Below are positions 42,772-51,517 of a stretch of DNA of 64,000 bases, piece by piece. Made by a program: the position numbers and the translations under genes. Each line of letters starts with the position of its first letter. The stretch's first letter is position 1. This DNA comes from an uncultured Gammaproteobacteria bacterium (GTDB lineage Bacteria > Pseudomonadota > Gammaproteobacteria > Rariloculales > Rariloculaceae): positions 1-64,000 of the forward strand of contig CAMPKU010000002.1 in the NCBI GenBank assembly GCA_946887385.1, in the 5' to 3' direction. Below the pieces are notes generated by a model. It was not told where the DNA came from. It saw only the letters and a program-made list of their open reading frames with translations, and ran no database searches.

Positions 42772-43764
42772 ATGAAAGTTTTCCTCGTCGCCAAGGGGTC
42801 CACGGGATTCGACGGCCTCAAGCGCGCCGAACGAGAGCCCCCGACGGCGGGGCCCGGCGAAGTTCTGGTGCGCCTGCGCGCGGCGTCGCTGAATTTCCGC
42901 GATCTCGCGGTCGTCGCCGGCAAGTACTTTCGCGGCCCGCTCACGCACGACACGATCCCGCTGTCGGACGGTGCCGGCGAGGTCGCTGCCGTCGGCCCGG
43001 GCGTCACGCAGCTGAAGGTCGGCGAGCGCGTGGTGGCCACGTTCACGCAGGGCAACCCGCCGGCCGCGTTGGGCTTCCCACTCGATGGCACGCTCACCGA
43101 ATACGCCGTGTTTCCGGAAGCCGGGCTGCTCAAGCTGCCGCCGCACCTGTCGTTCGAGGAGGCCGCTACACTGCCGTGCGCCGGCGTGACCGTGTGGAAC
43201 GCGCTGATGCACGGGCCGCGTCCGCTGAAGCCCGGCGAGAGCGTGCTCGCGCTCGGCACGGGAGGCGTGTCGATCTTCGCGCTGCAGATCGCGAAGATGG
43301 CTGGCGCGCGTGTGATCGTCACGTCGTCGAGCGATGCGAAGCTCGAACGCGCCCGAGCGCTCGGCGCCGATGACTGCATCAATTACAAGACCACGCCGGA
43401 ATGGGACAAGAAGGTGCTCGAGCTCACCGACGGCCAGGGCGCCGAGCACGTCATCGACACAGGCGGCGTGGGCACGCTGCCGCGCTCGTACGTGGCCGTG
43501 GCGCCGAACGGGGTGGTCAACATGATCGGCGTCATGACGCGGCCCGAAGGCGACTTGAGCCCGTATCCGTTGATGACGAAGTTTGCGATGTTGCGCGGTA
43601 TCTTCGTGGGCGCACGCGAGCATTTCGATGCGCTCATGAAAGCCGTGGCCGTCAACGAGCTGCACCCGGTCGTCGACAAGACGTTCGACTTCGACGCCGC
43701 TCCCGACGCCTACAAGTACCTGAAGTCGGCGCAGCATTTCGGCAAGGTCGTGATCCAGATCTAA
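42772..43764 (+). CDS. NAD(P)-dependent medium-chain alcohol dehydrogenase
   Basis: A 330-residue MDR enzyme. The N-terminal GroES-like domain has SLNFRDLAVVAGKY and the DGAGEVAAVGPGV motif. The nucleotide-binding domain has ESVLALGTGGVSIFALQIAKM with an LGTGGV version of the Rossmann loop. It lacks the structural-zinc cysteine cluster, like many quinone oxidoreductase-type members. Aldehydes, quinones or alcohols are possible substrates. The ATG follows CACCCGGAGCG, a plausible ribosome site. Confidence 0.88.
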   Translation: MKVFLVAKGSTGFDGLKRAEREPPTAGPGEVLVRLRAASLNFRDLAVVAGKYFRGPLTHDTIPLSDGAGEVAAVGPGVTQLKVGERVVATFTQGNPPAALGFPLDGTLTEYAVFPEAGLLKLPPHLSFEEAATLPCAGVTVWNALMHGPRPLKPGESVLALGTGGVSIFALQIAKMAGARVIVTSSSDAKLERARALGADDCINYKTTPEWDKKVLELTDGQGAEHVIDTGGVGTLPRSYVAVAPNGVVNMIGVMTRPEGDLSPYPLMTKFAMLRGIFVGAREHFDALMKAVAVNELHPVVDKTFDFDAAPDAYKYLKSAQHFGKVVIQI

Positions 43765-43842
43765 GCGGCGCGTTTCGCGTGCGCCGGGCGCGCAGAGTCG
43801 CGCTCGGCGAGCGGCATGTCACCCATTAACCCCGAGGACCTG

Positions 43843-45744
43843 ATGCACGAATTGAAGCTGCGGCCAAGCCGCCGGTGTTTCCGAGCCGTCTCGGCGGTCG
43901 CGTTGATCGCGTGCTCTGCTTCGCCGGACTTGGGCCACGCCCAGAGCACGGCAGCCGAGCGCTCCGAGGAGATCGTGGTCACTTCGAGCCTGATCGCGCA
44001 ACCGCGGCGGCAGATCGGCACCGCGGTGTCCGTCATCGATTTCGAGGACATCGAGCTGCGCGGTTACACGGATCTCGCCGACGTGCTGCGCACGCAGCCG
44101 GGCATCGGCGTGAGCAACACGGGCGGGCCCGGCAAGCCCACGTATCTGCGCATTCGCGGCGAGGAGGGTTACCGCACACTGCTCATGATCGACGGCGTGA
44201 AGGCTTTGGATCCCAGCAGGACGCAGGCCGCGCCGAGCTTCGACAATTTGCTGACGACGAGCGACTTGCAGCGCATGGAGGTGCTGCGCGGGCCGCAGGG
44301 CTTCATCTACGGTGCGGATGCGGGCGGGGTAGTCAACGTGCTCACCAAGCGCGGGAACGGCGCTCTTGGCGGCCAGCTCGGCATCGAGCGCGGCGAATAC
44401 GCGCTGCGCAAGCTCGACGGCGCGGTGTCGGGCGGCGGCGAAGGCGGCGACTATTTTTTCTCCGTGACCGATCTTGAAACCGACGGATTCAATGCGCAGA
44501 CCGACGACACGGTGCTGCGCGACGATGACGGCGCCGACAACACCACGCTTCACGCGAAGCTCGGCTGGAACGCATCCGACAACGTGCGGCTGCAGCTCGT
44601 GGCGCGCGACATCGACGCGGCGACGGCCTACGACGGTTGCGGCTTCCCCACGGTGCACGACTGCGAAGGCACCACCGAGCAGACCACATACAAGATTTCG
44701 GCCGACATTGCGGGCGGCGATTTCACGAACGCCATCGGCTACAGCAGCATCGACGTCGCCCGTGCCGACTTCGCGCAAGGCGTGCCGGCATTCGCCGCGG
44801 ATGGACAGCTCGACCGGTTCGAGTACACGGGCAGCTACCAATCTTTCGACGCGCTGTCGCTCGTCTACGGCCTCGATCTACAGGACGAGTCGCTCGTCGA
44901 CGGCGGCGCCGTGCGCAGCCGCAGTCAGAGCGGTTACTACGTCGAATACCAGGGCGCATTCGAAGACGCGTTCTTCGTCGCGCTTGGCGCGCGCTACGAC
45001 GACAACGACGACTTCGGGTCGCACACGAGCACGCGCCTCAGCCTGGCGTATGTGCAGGATCTCGGCGCCGACCGGTCGATCAAATACCGGAGCAGCATCG
45101 GCACGGGCTTTCGAGCGCCGAGCTTGTACGAGATCGCCTACAACGCCGGTCCGTTCTCGTTTCCGCCCGCCGCCGGCTTTGCGCTGGCGGAAGAGACGAG
45201 TCGAGGCTACGACGTGGGCATCGAGTACGACGCCGCGAACGGCCTGCACCTCGAAGTCACGTACTTCGATCAAGACATCGAAGACGAAATTTTCTTCGAT
45301 CTCGATACCTTTTCGGGCTATCTCCAGTCCCCCGGCAAGAGCACGTCGAAGGGCATCGAGGTGGCTGCCGACATTCCGATCAACGAGCGTTGGGTGCTGC
45401 TCGCGAACTGGACTCACAACGACGCGCAGAACACGACGAACCAGCAGCGGCTGCGCCGCCCGAAGAATCAGGCCAACGTGGGTGTGCTGTACCAATCGGC
45501 GAGCGAACGATTCGCGTTCGTGGCCAACTACCGTTTGGCGCGCGATGCCATCGATAGCGTGAGCGGCACCATCGTCTCGCTCGAGGACTACGACGTGCTC
45601 GACGTCTCGTTGAGCTACGACGTGTCGGACGCCTTGGAGCTCTACGGCCGCGTGCAGAACGCGGCCGACGAACGCTATCAGGAAGTTCGCGGCTTCAACG
45701 CGGCCGAGCGGTCGATCTACGGCGGCGCTCGGCTGCGCTTTTGA
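43843..45744 (+). CDS. TonB-dependent outer-membrane receptor (BtuB-like)
   Basis: A 633-residue outer-membrane receptor. After a signal peptide (cleavage near GHAQ) a TonB box-like EEIVVTSSL precedes the plug domain (LRTQPGIGVSNTGG, MIDGVKALDPS, VLRGPQGFIYGADAGGVVNV) and a beta-barrel ending in Phe. The pattern is of the BtuB/CirA group. The ligand is not evident; a small Cys pair (YDGCGFPTVHDCEG) lies in an extracellular loop. A metal-import operon 1.4 kb downstream makes a metal chelate plausible. The ATG at 43843 is chosen because GAGG lies 5 bases before it; another ATG at 43816 is in frame. Confidence 0.9.
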   Translation: MHELKLRPSRRCFRAVSAVALIACSASPDLGHAQSTAAERSEEIVVTSSLIAQPRRQIGTAVSVIDFEDIELRGYTDLADVLRTQPGIGVSNTGGPGKPTYLRIRGEEGYRTLLMIDGVKALDPSRTQAAPSFDNLLTTSDLQRMEVLRGPQGFIYGADAGGVVNVLTKRGNGALGGQLGIERGEYALRKLDGAVSGGGEGGDYFFSVTDLETDGFNAQTDDTVLRDDDGADNTTLHAKLGWNASDNVRLQLVARDIDAATAYDGCGFPTVHDCEGTTEQTTYKISADIAGGDFTNAIGYSSIDVARADFAQGVPAFAADGQLDRFEYTGSYQSFDALSLVYGLDLQDESLVDGGAVRSRSQSGYYVEYQGAFEDAFFVALGARYDDNDDFGSHTSTRLSLAYVQDLGADRSIKYRSSIGTGFRAPSLYEIAYNAGPFSFPPAAGFALAEETSRGYDVGIEYDAANGLHLEVTYFDQDIEDEIFFDLDTFSGYLQSPGKSTSKGIEVAADIPINERWVLLANWTHNDAQNTTNQQRLRRPKNQANVGVLYQSASERFAFVANYRLARDAIDSVSGTIVSLEDYDVLDVSLSYDVSDALELYGRVQNAADERYQEVRGFNAAERSIYGGARLRF

Positions 45745-45747
45745 GGG

Positions 45748-46125
45748 TCAAATCACCCCGTCGGGGCGCCCGCCGAGCTTCTTGCCGTCGGGCAGCGTGA
45801 CCGAGATGTACTGTCCGCCTTTCTCGTCATTGCGCAGCGGGTACACGTCGACGCTGATCGTGTCGCCGGTTTTCAGCGTCGTGGAGCGCCAGCCCTGACG
45901 CGCGAGGTGGCTCGCGGGGTCCATCTCGATGCTCCAGTTCGCAACCTTGCCGTCGGCGTCTGCGATGTCGATGTGAATCCACGAGTGCGGATTGCCCCAG
46001 CGGAACTCCGTGACGACGCCCGTCAGTGTGACCTGCCGCGTGCGGTCGAACACGATCGGCGAGTGGTGCGCGAGCGCAGCGCCGGCGGTGACCAGGAAAA
46101 CCAGGGTGGCGACTAGGTGCTTCAT
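45748..46125 (-). CDS. Secreted DUF6152-like small protein
   Basis: A 125-residue exported protein (signal peptide to about residue 19, cleavage before HHSPIVFD). The mature protein begins with a His pair and runs through VTLTGVVTEFRWGNPHSWIHIDI and a small OB-like beta domain, as in the DUF6152 family of unknown function. It is 10 bases downstream of the other secreted protein on this strand and ends 3 bases from the convergent TonB receptor. The His pair could bind a metal, which is speculation. Confidence 0.75.
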   Translation of the reverse strand: MKHLVATLVFLVTAGAALAHHSPIVFDRTRQVTLTGVVTEFRWGNPHSWIHIDIADADGKVANWSIEMDPASHLARQGWRSTTLKTGDTISVDVYPLRNDEKGGQYISVTLPDGKKLGGRPDGVI

Positions 46126-46135
46126 GAGCGTCCCT

Positions 46136-46927
46136 CTAGCGAATCAGCGATTGCGACGACGTGGCGGGTAAGTTCTCGTTCAAGTCCGGTGTGCACTCGA
46201 CCTCGTAAATATCGACGTCGTGCAGGCGGTTGAAACGCTTCGTGGTTTTCCACTCGCCTTTGAACGTCTTCGGGTCCGTCATCGTGTACTCGACCTCGAG
46301 CGTTTCACCGTCCTCGATCATGCGAATGCGCTCGACGATGTGCAACGCGTCGCTGGCGGGGATGCTGGCACCGCCCTGGTCGAGCCAGTGATGGTGCCCC
46401 GGGAAGTACTTGGTGTCGACGACGAGCGTGTCGCCCTCCCACCGGCCGATCGACTCGCCGTTCCAGCTCGGTACCACGATGTCGGGATCGCTGTGCTCGC
46501 GGCCGTCGGTATAGATGATGCGCAGACTGTTCATGAAATTCTGGATCATGAAGATGGCCGTGGGCTGCTGGAGCGCCACGAACGGATGCACGCGCGTCAT
46601 GATCAGCGGCATGCCGGCGGGCCAGCATTGGCCGATGTCGTCGCGGTATACCTTGTTCTCGGCGGCTGCTTGCCGGCCGGCGTCGTAGTGCACCTGGGCC
46701 TCGGGTGTCAGCTCGAACATGGGCGGCACGAACTTCCAGGACTGGGGCCCGCGCAGCTCGTGCTGCCAGGTGCCCGTCATGTCGAACGGCGCCGCAGGCC
46801 GCGGCTTCGCCAGGTTGGCTGGGGACAGGGCCCCGGGCTGAACCGGCACGTCGGATTGGGCCGTGGTCGCCCCGGCCGCCAGCAGGCCCAGCACCGCCAG
46901 AACCGACGAGAATCGCAATACGGTCAT
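46136..46927 (-). CDS. Secreted protein of unknown function, paired with DUF6152
   Basis: A 263-residue exported protein (signal peptide about residues 1-23). I do not recognise a named fold. The mature part has GTWQHELRGPQSWKFVPPMF near the start, RVHPFVALQQPTAIFMIQNF in the middle and a beta-rich second half (GRWEGDTLVVDTKYF and ERIRMIEDGETLEVEYTM), which could be a lipocalin-like barrel. Proteins with this text are commonly found next to DUF6152 genes. It is the first gene of a two-gene minus-strand unit, divergent from the metal-import operon with about 180 bases between starts. Confidence 0.6.
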   Translation of the reverse strand: MTVLRFSSVLAVLGLLAAGATTAQSDVPVQPGALSPANLAKPRPAAPFDMTGTWQHELRGPQSWKFVPPMFELTPEAQVHYDAGRQAAAENKVYRDDIGQCWPAGMPLIMTRVHPFVALQQPTAIFMIQNFMNSLRIIYTDGREHSDPDIVVPSWNGESIGRWEGDTLVVDTKYFPGHHHWLDQGGASIPASDALHIVERIRMIEDGETLEVEYTMTDPKTFKGEWKTTKRFNRLHDVDIYEVECTPDLNENLPATSSQSLIR

Positions 46928-47015
46928 AACATCCCCTGAAAGCTGGCAGTTAGACTACCTGCGGGACGCCCCGCTGTGAACCATAGGCCGGCGGCGGCCC
47001 TCAAGCGGCTGCGTT

Positions 47016-47033
47016 AACAGTTAGCTAACCGTT
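47016..47033. promoter_or_regulatory. Near-perfect palindrome upstream of the metal-import operon
   Basis: GTTAGCTAAC (47020-47029) is a perfect 10-base palindrome, extended by AAC and GTT after one mismatched base on each side. It lies in the divergent gap, about 80 bases before the first gene of the metal-import operon. The GTTA/TAAC half-sites recall Zur boxes of proteobacteria, but the centre spacing is shorter, so assignment to Zur is only a suggestion. Confidence 0.35.
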
Positions 47034-47109
47034 GATGACTTACGGATCAGTTTGGCGTCGCCGACAATACCTTACCGCTCGACCGCGCCCTACCGCGAGG
47101 AAACCCCAC

Positions 47110-47427
47110 ATGAACAGGCCAGGACTGGTATTGGCGTCCTTCCCGCTATTGGCGCTGGCCGCGGCGGCCTACGCCCACAACGCGATCTGCGACTGCTACG
47201 ACAACGGCGACGGCACGATCACCTGCGAAGGCGGCTTCAGCGACGGCGGCAAGGCCGCCGGGGTTCCGCTGCGGGTGGTCGATGCGGCCGGCAAAGTGCT
47301 GATCGACGGCGCCATGAGTGCCGAGAGCGACTACACCTTCAAGAAGCCGGCGGGCGACTTTCGCGTCGAGTTCGACGCGGGGCAGGGCCACGTGGTCACC
47401 ATCGATGGCCGCGACATTGAAGAGTAG
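47110..47427 (+). CDS. Small exported protein, first gene of the metal-import operon
   Basis: A 105-residue protein with a signal peptide (about residues 1-22) and a short beta-sandwich-like mature part: NAICDCYDNGDGTITCEGGFSDGG, quoted here in parts as CDCYDNGDG and CEGGFSDGG. It carries three cysteines and then an Ig/carboxypeptidase-regulatory-like strand pattern (VPLRVVDAAGKVLIDGAM). It could be a small metal-binding or adaptor protein. GAGGAAA lies 8 bases before the ATG. The next gene start overlaps its end by 23 bases, so the two are co-translated. Confidence 0.65.
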   Translation: MNRPGLVLASFPLLALAAAAYAHNAICDCYDNGDGTITCEGGFSDGGKAAGVPLRVVDAAGKVLIDGAMSAESDYTFKKPAGDFRVEFDAGQGHVVTIDGRDIEE

Positions 47428-48250
47428 CCGGCGCACGGCGGCGCTGCTGGCCGGCGCTGCGCTTGGCGGGCTCGGAAGCGCGGCCGAAGCGCACTTTCAG
47501 CTCCTCTACACGCCCGAGGCGGCCCTGAACGAGTCTGCTGCCCTCGAGCTCGCCCTCGTGTTCTCCCACCCGTTCGACAACGGTTTCACCATGGACATGG
47601 GGCAGCCCGAGGCGTTTTACGTGGTGAGTCAGCGCGGCGAGGCTGAGCCCCGCACCACGGACCTCATGCAGTACCTCGAGCCGATCGAGTGGTCGGGTGT
47701 CGAGACCCAAGCCGCGGCCTTTCTGGCTCGGCCGCCGCGCGCGGTGACGCGCTCGCTCGGCGATTACACGTTCGTCTTGCGGCCGGCGCCCTATTACGAG
47801 GCGCAGGAGGACAAGTACATCCAGCAGATCACGAAAACCGTCGTGAACGTCGGCGGCATTCCCGGCGCGTGGGACGAGCCCCTCGGTTTGCCGGTCGAGA
47901 TCATGCCGCTCGACAAGCCCTATGCGAACTGGGTCGGCGGGGTGTTTCGCGCCGTCGTGCTCGCCGGCGGCGAACCGGTGCCGCACGCCGAGGTGGAGAT
48001 CGAATACTTGAACCACGAGCCGCAAATCGAAGCTCGCCGCTTCGACCCGCAAGGCAAGGTTGCGGCACCCCAGGATTCCTTCAAGACGCTGAGCATTCGC
48101 GCCGACGCCGCGGGTCAGATCATCATCGGCCTGCCGAAGGCCGGCTGGTGGGGCATCTGCGCGCTCGATTTGGACGACGGAGAGCAGCACGAGGGCAAGG
48201 AGCTTTCCGTGGATGCCGTGCTATGGATCAAAGCGACGGATATGAAGTGA
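47405..48250 (+). CDS. DUF4198-like secreted protein (metal uptake associated)
   Basis: A 281-residue exported protein. The signal ends near SAAEA, so the mature protein begins with HFQLLYTP, and an exposed His at the N-terminus is typical of DUF4198 proteins, which are found beside nickel, cobalt or zinc importers. Other family text is SHPFDNGFTMDM, GVFRAVVLAGGEPVPHAEVEIEY and the end GWWGICALDLDDGEQH. The ATG at 47405 overlaps the upstream gene; the TTG at 47417 is an alternative that gives a tighter signal peptide. Its place before the ABC genes suggests a periplasmic or outer-membrane metal-handling role. Confidence 0.72.
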   Translation: MAATLKSSRRTAALLAGAALGGLGSAAEAHFQLLYTPEAALNESAALELALVFSHPFDNGFTMDMGQPEAFYVVSQRGEAEPRTTDLMQYLEPIEWSGVETQAAAFLARPPRAVTRSLGDYTFVLRPAPYYEAQEDKYIQQITKTVVNVGGIPGAWDEPLGLPVEIMPLDKPYANWVGGVFRAVVLAGGEPVPHAEVEIEYLNHEPQIEARRFDPQGKVAAPQDSFKTLSIRADAAGQIIIGLPKAGWWGICALDLDDGEQHEGKELSVDAVLWIKATDMK

Positions 48251-48263
48251 CGGGAGTCGAGCT

Positions 48264-48977
48264 TTGACAGCCACGACCTACGATGTGAAACCCGCCGGCA
48301 GCCGCTTCGAAGGCTGGTTGCTGGCCGCGGTCGCGCTCGCGGTGGTGGCTGTGTTGGCGCTCTACGTGCAAGCGAACGGCCGCGCCAACGCCGCCGCGCC
48401 GCTCTACGACTGGCAGATCAGCGCGTTCGACGGCCTAACCGGCGCGGATCAGGCGATTTACAACTCGCTGTACACCGTGAAGGACGAGATTCCGCTGATT
48501 TACGACGACATCAACATGTTCAACGAGCCCGGCCAGAAATTTCGTTGGCCGAACCTCGACGACTTTACGGATTTTCTGCTGCCGCCGTTCTACCGAGACA
48601 CGAGCTGGGAGCAGAACGGATCGCTGCAATGGTCGCTCTTCGAGCCGCTGGCCGAGGGCGAGATGCAGGGCTCCACGATGTACCTCGGCACCGACGGCCG
48701 TAGCCTAAGCCAAGGTTCGTTCCTGCTGATCATCGGCCACGTGCACGCGGGCTTTCAGAACAACAACGCAATCGTGATTTGGTACAACGAGAAGAACCAC
48801 GTCGAAATGCCCGAAAGCGGCTTTCGCGACAAGCTGATCCTGCAAGGATGGCGCGAGGTGGTGCCGTACAGCGGGGATCTCGAGGTGAAGCGCCTGTTCG
48901 GCGAGCCGGCCGGCGATGCCGCCGGCGACGGCTCCGAGAACATCGACGGGCTGCTCGAAGGGATATTCGGAGAATAG
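48264..48977 (+). CDS. Membrane-anchored protein of metal-import operon, function unknown
   Basis: A 237-residue protein with one N-terminal transmembrane helix (about residues 19-40) and a periplasmic domain. The start is TTG, supported by GGGAG 7 bases upstream. The mature text (YDWQISAFDGLTGADQAIYN, NMFNEPGQKFRWPNLDDFT and LLIIGHVHAGFQNNNAIVIW) is like the DUF6162-type proteins that sit in zinc ABC clusters, but I hold that family name loosely. The HVH motif and Asn-rich segment could take part in metal binding. It is 2 bases before the substrate-binding protein gene. Confidence 0.6.
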   Translation: MTATTYDVKPAGSRFEGWLLAAVALAVVAVLALYVQANGRANAAAPLYDWQISAFDGLTGADQAIYNSLYTVKDEIPLIYDDINMFNEPGQKFRWPNLDDFTDFLLPPFYRDTSWEQNGSLQWSLFEPLAEGEMQGSTMYLGTDGRSLSQGSFLLIIGHVHAGFQNNNAIVIWYNEKNHVEMPESGFRDKLILQGWREVVPYSGDLEVKRLFGEPAGDAAGDGSENIDGLLEGIFGE

Positions 48978-48979
48978 CG

Positions 48980-49888
48980 ATGTCGAGACGATGGCTCTGG
49001 CGGTTCGTGGCTTTCGCGCTCGCTGCGTTCGGCGCTCATGCGGCCGCCGCGAAGACTCTGAAGATCGGCATCACGCTGCACCCGTACTACAGTTTCGTGG
49101 CGAACATCGTCGGCGACCGCGCCGAGATCGTGCCGCTGATCGCTGCCGACGCGAACCCGCACGGCTATGTGCCGCAGCCGGCCGACATGATCCGCATCAC
49201 GTCCATGGACGTGCTCGTCGTGAACGGCATCGGCCACGATTCGTGGGCCTTTGAGATCCTCGATGCCGCGGGCATGCGCGAGAAGCTCGCGCTGATCTAT
49301 GCCAACGACGGCGTGTCGCTGATCCCCGTGGCCGGCGACCCGAGCGGCGCGAAGGTGGTCAACCCGCACACATTCATCTCGACGACAGCCGCGATCCAGC
49401 AGGTTTATACGATTGCGCGCCAGCTCGGCGAGCTCGATCCGGAGAACGCCGCGTTCTTCCGCGACAACGGCCGGCGTTACGCGCTCTCTATCCGCAGGCT
49501 ACGCGCCGAGTTCGATGCGCAGATCGCCGCTGCAAACCTGGCGGAGTTTCGCTGTGCGACGATGCATAGCGGTTACGACTACATCCTCCAGGAGCTGGGC
49601 CTGCAGGTGACGGCGGTCATCGAGCCGCGCCACGGTGTGGAGCCCACGTCGCGGCAGCTCGCCGAGACGATCGACCGCATCGCTGCCGCCGACGTCAACG
49701 TGCTGTTTGCGGAGAAGTATTTCGCGAGCCAATTGTCGGACACGATTCGCGAGGCCACGGGTGTGAAGATGTACTCCATTTCGCACATCAGCAGCGGCGA
49801 GTACACGGCGCAAAAATTCGTCGACGAGATGCGTGAGAACCTCGCCACGCTCGCGGCCGCGATCAACGAGGCCGGCAAGAGCGGTTAG
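48980..49888 (+). CDS. Metal ABC transporter substrate-binding protein (ZnuA-like)
   Basis: A 302-residue periplasmic binding protein of the cluster A-I metal family. After a signal peptide, the metal ligands are found at the usual places: His in DANPHGYVPQPADM, His in VVNPHTFISTT, His in CATMHSGYDYIL, and an acidic ligand in VNVLFAEKYFASQ. The His-rich loop of classical ZnuA is missing. Zinc or manganese is the most likely cargo. The ATG lies 2 bases after the upstream stop. Confidence 0.9.
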   Translation: MSRRWLWRFVAFALAAFGAHAAAAKTLKIGITLHPYYSFVANIVGDRAEIVPLIAADANPHGYVPQPADMIRITSMDVLVVNGIGHDSWAFEILDAAGMREKLALIYANDGVSLIPVAGDPSGAKVVNPHTFISTTAAIQQVYTIARQLGELDPENAAFFRDNGRRYALSIRRLRAEFDAQIAAANLAEFRCATMHSGYDYILQELGLQVTAVIEPRHGVEPTSRQLAETIDRIAAADVNVLFAEKYFASQLSDTIREATGVKMYSISHISSGEYTAQKFVDEMRENLATLAAAINEAGKSG

Positions 49889-49892
49889 AGCC

Positions 49893-50615
49893 ATGCAAGG
49901 TCCGGCTATCGAGTTCGAGCGCGTCAATCTAACGCTGGGCGCCACGTCGATCCTGGAAGACGTGAGCTTCAACGTCGAGGCCGCCACGCTTCATTGCATC
50001 GTGGGCGCCAACGGCGGCGGCAAGACGTCTCTCGTGCGCTCGCTGCTCGGGCAGATGCCGCACTCCGGCCGCATCAGCATTGAATGGCGCGACGGCCGCG
50101 TCATCGGCTACGTGCCGCAATCGCTCGACTTCGACAAAAGCTTGCCGATCACGGTGCGCGATTTCCTGGCCATGACGACGCAGCGCCGCCCCGTGTTTCT
50201 TGGGGTGTCGCGGGCAAGACGCGCGGAGATCGAGCGCACGCTGGCGCGCCTCGGCCTGGCGGGCAAGCTTCAAGCCAAGCTCGGCAGCCTGTCGGGCGGC
50301 GAACGCCAGCGCGTGCTGCTCGCGCAGGCTTTGATTCCGGAGCCCGCGTTGCTGGTGCTCGACGAGCCCACCACGGGGCTCGACGTTGCGGGCAAGGAGA
50401 TCCTTGAGAGCACGATCGTCGAGTTCGTAAAGGCGGGCGGCACGGCCGTGTGGATCAACCATGACATCGGCCAGGTGAGCAAAATCGCCGACGCCGTAAC
50501 CTATGTGGACCGCAAAGTGCTGCTAAACGGCGCGCCGCGCGACGTGCTGGCCGGCGGCGCCGCGGCGCGCCTGTTCCCGTCGCTGGCGCTCGCGAGCGAG
50601 GCGGTAGCGTCATGA
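49893..50615 (+). CDS. Metal ABC transporter ATPase
   Basis: A 240-residue ATPase of the ZnuC/MntB type. Walker A is GANGGGKTS, the Q-loop is GYVPQSLDF, the signature is LSGGERQRVLLAQAL, and Walker B is LLVLDEPTTGLD followed by the switch VWINHDIGQ, where Asn replaces the more usual Thr or Ser before His. It follows the binding protein by 4 bases and overlaps the permease start (ATGA). Confidence 0.94.
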   Translation: MQGPAIEFERVNLTLGATSILEDVSFNVEAATLHCIVGANGGGKTSLVRSLLGQMPHSGRISIEWRDGRVIGYVPQSLDFDKSLPITVRDFLAMTTQRRPVFLGVSRARRAEIERTLARLGLAGKLQAKLGSLSGGERQRVLLAQALIPEPALLVLDEPTTGLDVAGKEILESTIVEFVKAGGTAVWINHDIGQVSKIADAVTYVDRKVLLNGAPRDVLAGGAAARLFPSLALASEAVAS

Positions 50616-51517
50616 ACTCGCTGTACGAGCTGCCGCGCCAGTTCATCATGGGTTTGGCCAACGACGGCTTCATCCACTTCACGTTCTCGTACGCGTTCGT
50701 CGTCAACGGCTTCCTGTGTGCGCTCGTGATCGGCCCGCTGCTCGGCGGTATCGGCACGATGGTCGTCGCGAAGCGCATGGCGTTCTTCTCGCAGGCCGTG
50801 GGCAACGCCGCGCTCACGGGTGTGGCCATCGGCGTGATCATCGGCGAGTCGTACACGGCGCCGTACTTGTCGATGTTCAGCTTCTGCTTGCTCTTCGGAT
50901 TGCTGCTGAATTTCTCGCGCAACCGCACGAAGATGTCCGCCGACACGCTGATCGGCGTGTTTCTGTCGATCTCGCTCGCAATCGGTGCAACGGCGCTCTT
51001 GTGGGTGTCGGCCAAGGTGAACACGCACATCCTCGATACCGTGATGTTCGGCTCGATCTTGACCGTGAACGACACGGACATCAGCGTGCTGCTCGTAACC
51101 ACGGTGTTGACGCTGGCCACGGCATTGCCGCTTTACAACCACATGCTGCTCGCCAGCTTGAATCCGAGCCTGGCACACGTGCGCGGCGTGCGCGTGCACT
51201 TGCTCGAGTACGTGTTCGTGCTGCTGCTCACGATCCTGACGGTGGCGTGCGTGAAGATCGTGGGCGCGGTGCTCGTGGAGGCGCTGCTGCTGATCCCGGC
51301 CGCCGCGGCTCGCAACCTGAACCGCTCGATCCGCGGCTTCGTCTGGTGGAGCATCGCGTTCTCGACGCTGAGCTGCATCGTGGGCATTTACGCGCCGATG
51401 CGCTGGGATTTGCCGGTGCCGTCGGGTGGCGCGATCATTCTCACGGCAGCGCTGATTTTCGTGGCCACGATGATCGTTCGCATGGCGCTGCCGCGGTTTC
51501 GCGAGGCCAGCTTATGA
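50612..51517 (+). CDS. Metal ABC transporter permease (ZnuB-like)
   Basis: A 301-residue inner-membrane permease with about eight helices. The ABC-3 family features are present: FVVNGFLCALVIGPLLGGIGTMVVAKRMAFFS (quoted in parts: LLGGIGTMVVAKRMAF) near the start, QAVGNAALTGVAIG, and VGAVLVEALLLIPAAAARNL in the second half. It overlaps the ATPase gene by ATGA at its start and the second binding protein gene by ATGA at its end, so all four are co-translated. Confidence 0.93.
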   Translation: MNSLYELPRQFIMGLANDGFIHFTFSYAFVVNGFLCALVIGPLLGGIGTMVVAKRMAFFSQAVGNAALTGVAIGVIIGESYTAPYLSMFSFCLLFGLLLNFSRNRTKMSADTLIGVFLSISLAIGATALLWVSAKVNTHILDTVMFGSILTVNDTDISVLLVTTVLTLATALPLYNHMLLASLNPSLAHVRGVRVHLLEYVFVLLLTILTVACVKIVGAVLVEALLLIPAAAARNLNRSIRGFVWWSIAFSTLSCIVGIYAPMRWDLPVPSGGAIILTAALIFVATMIVRMALPRFREASL

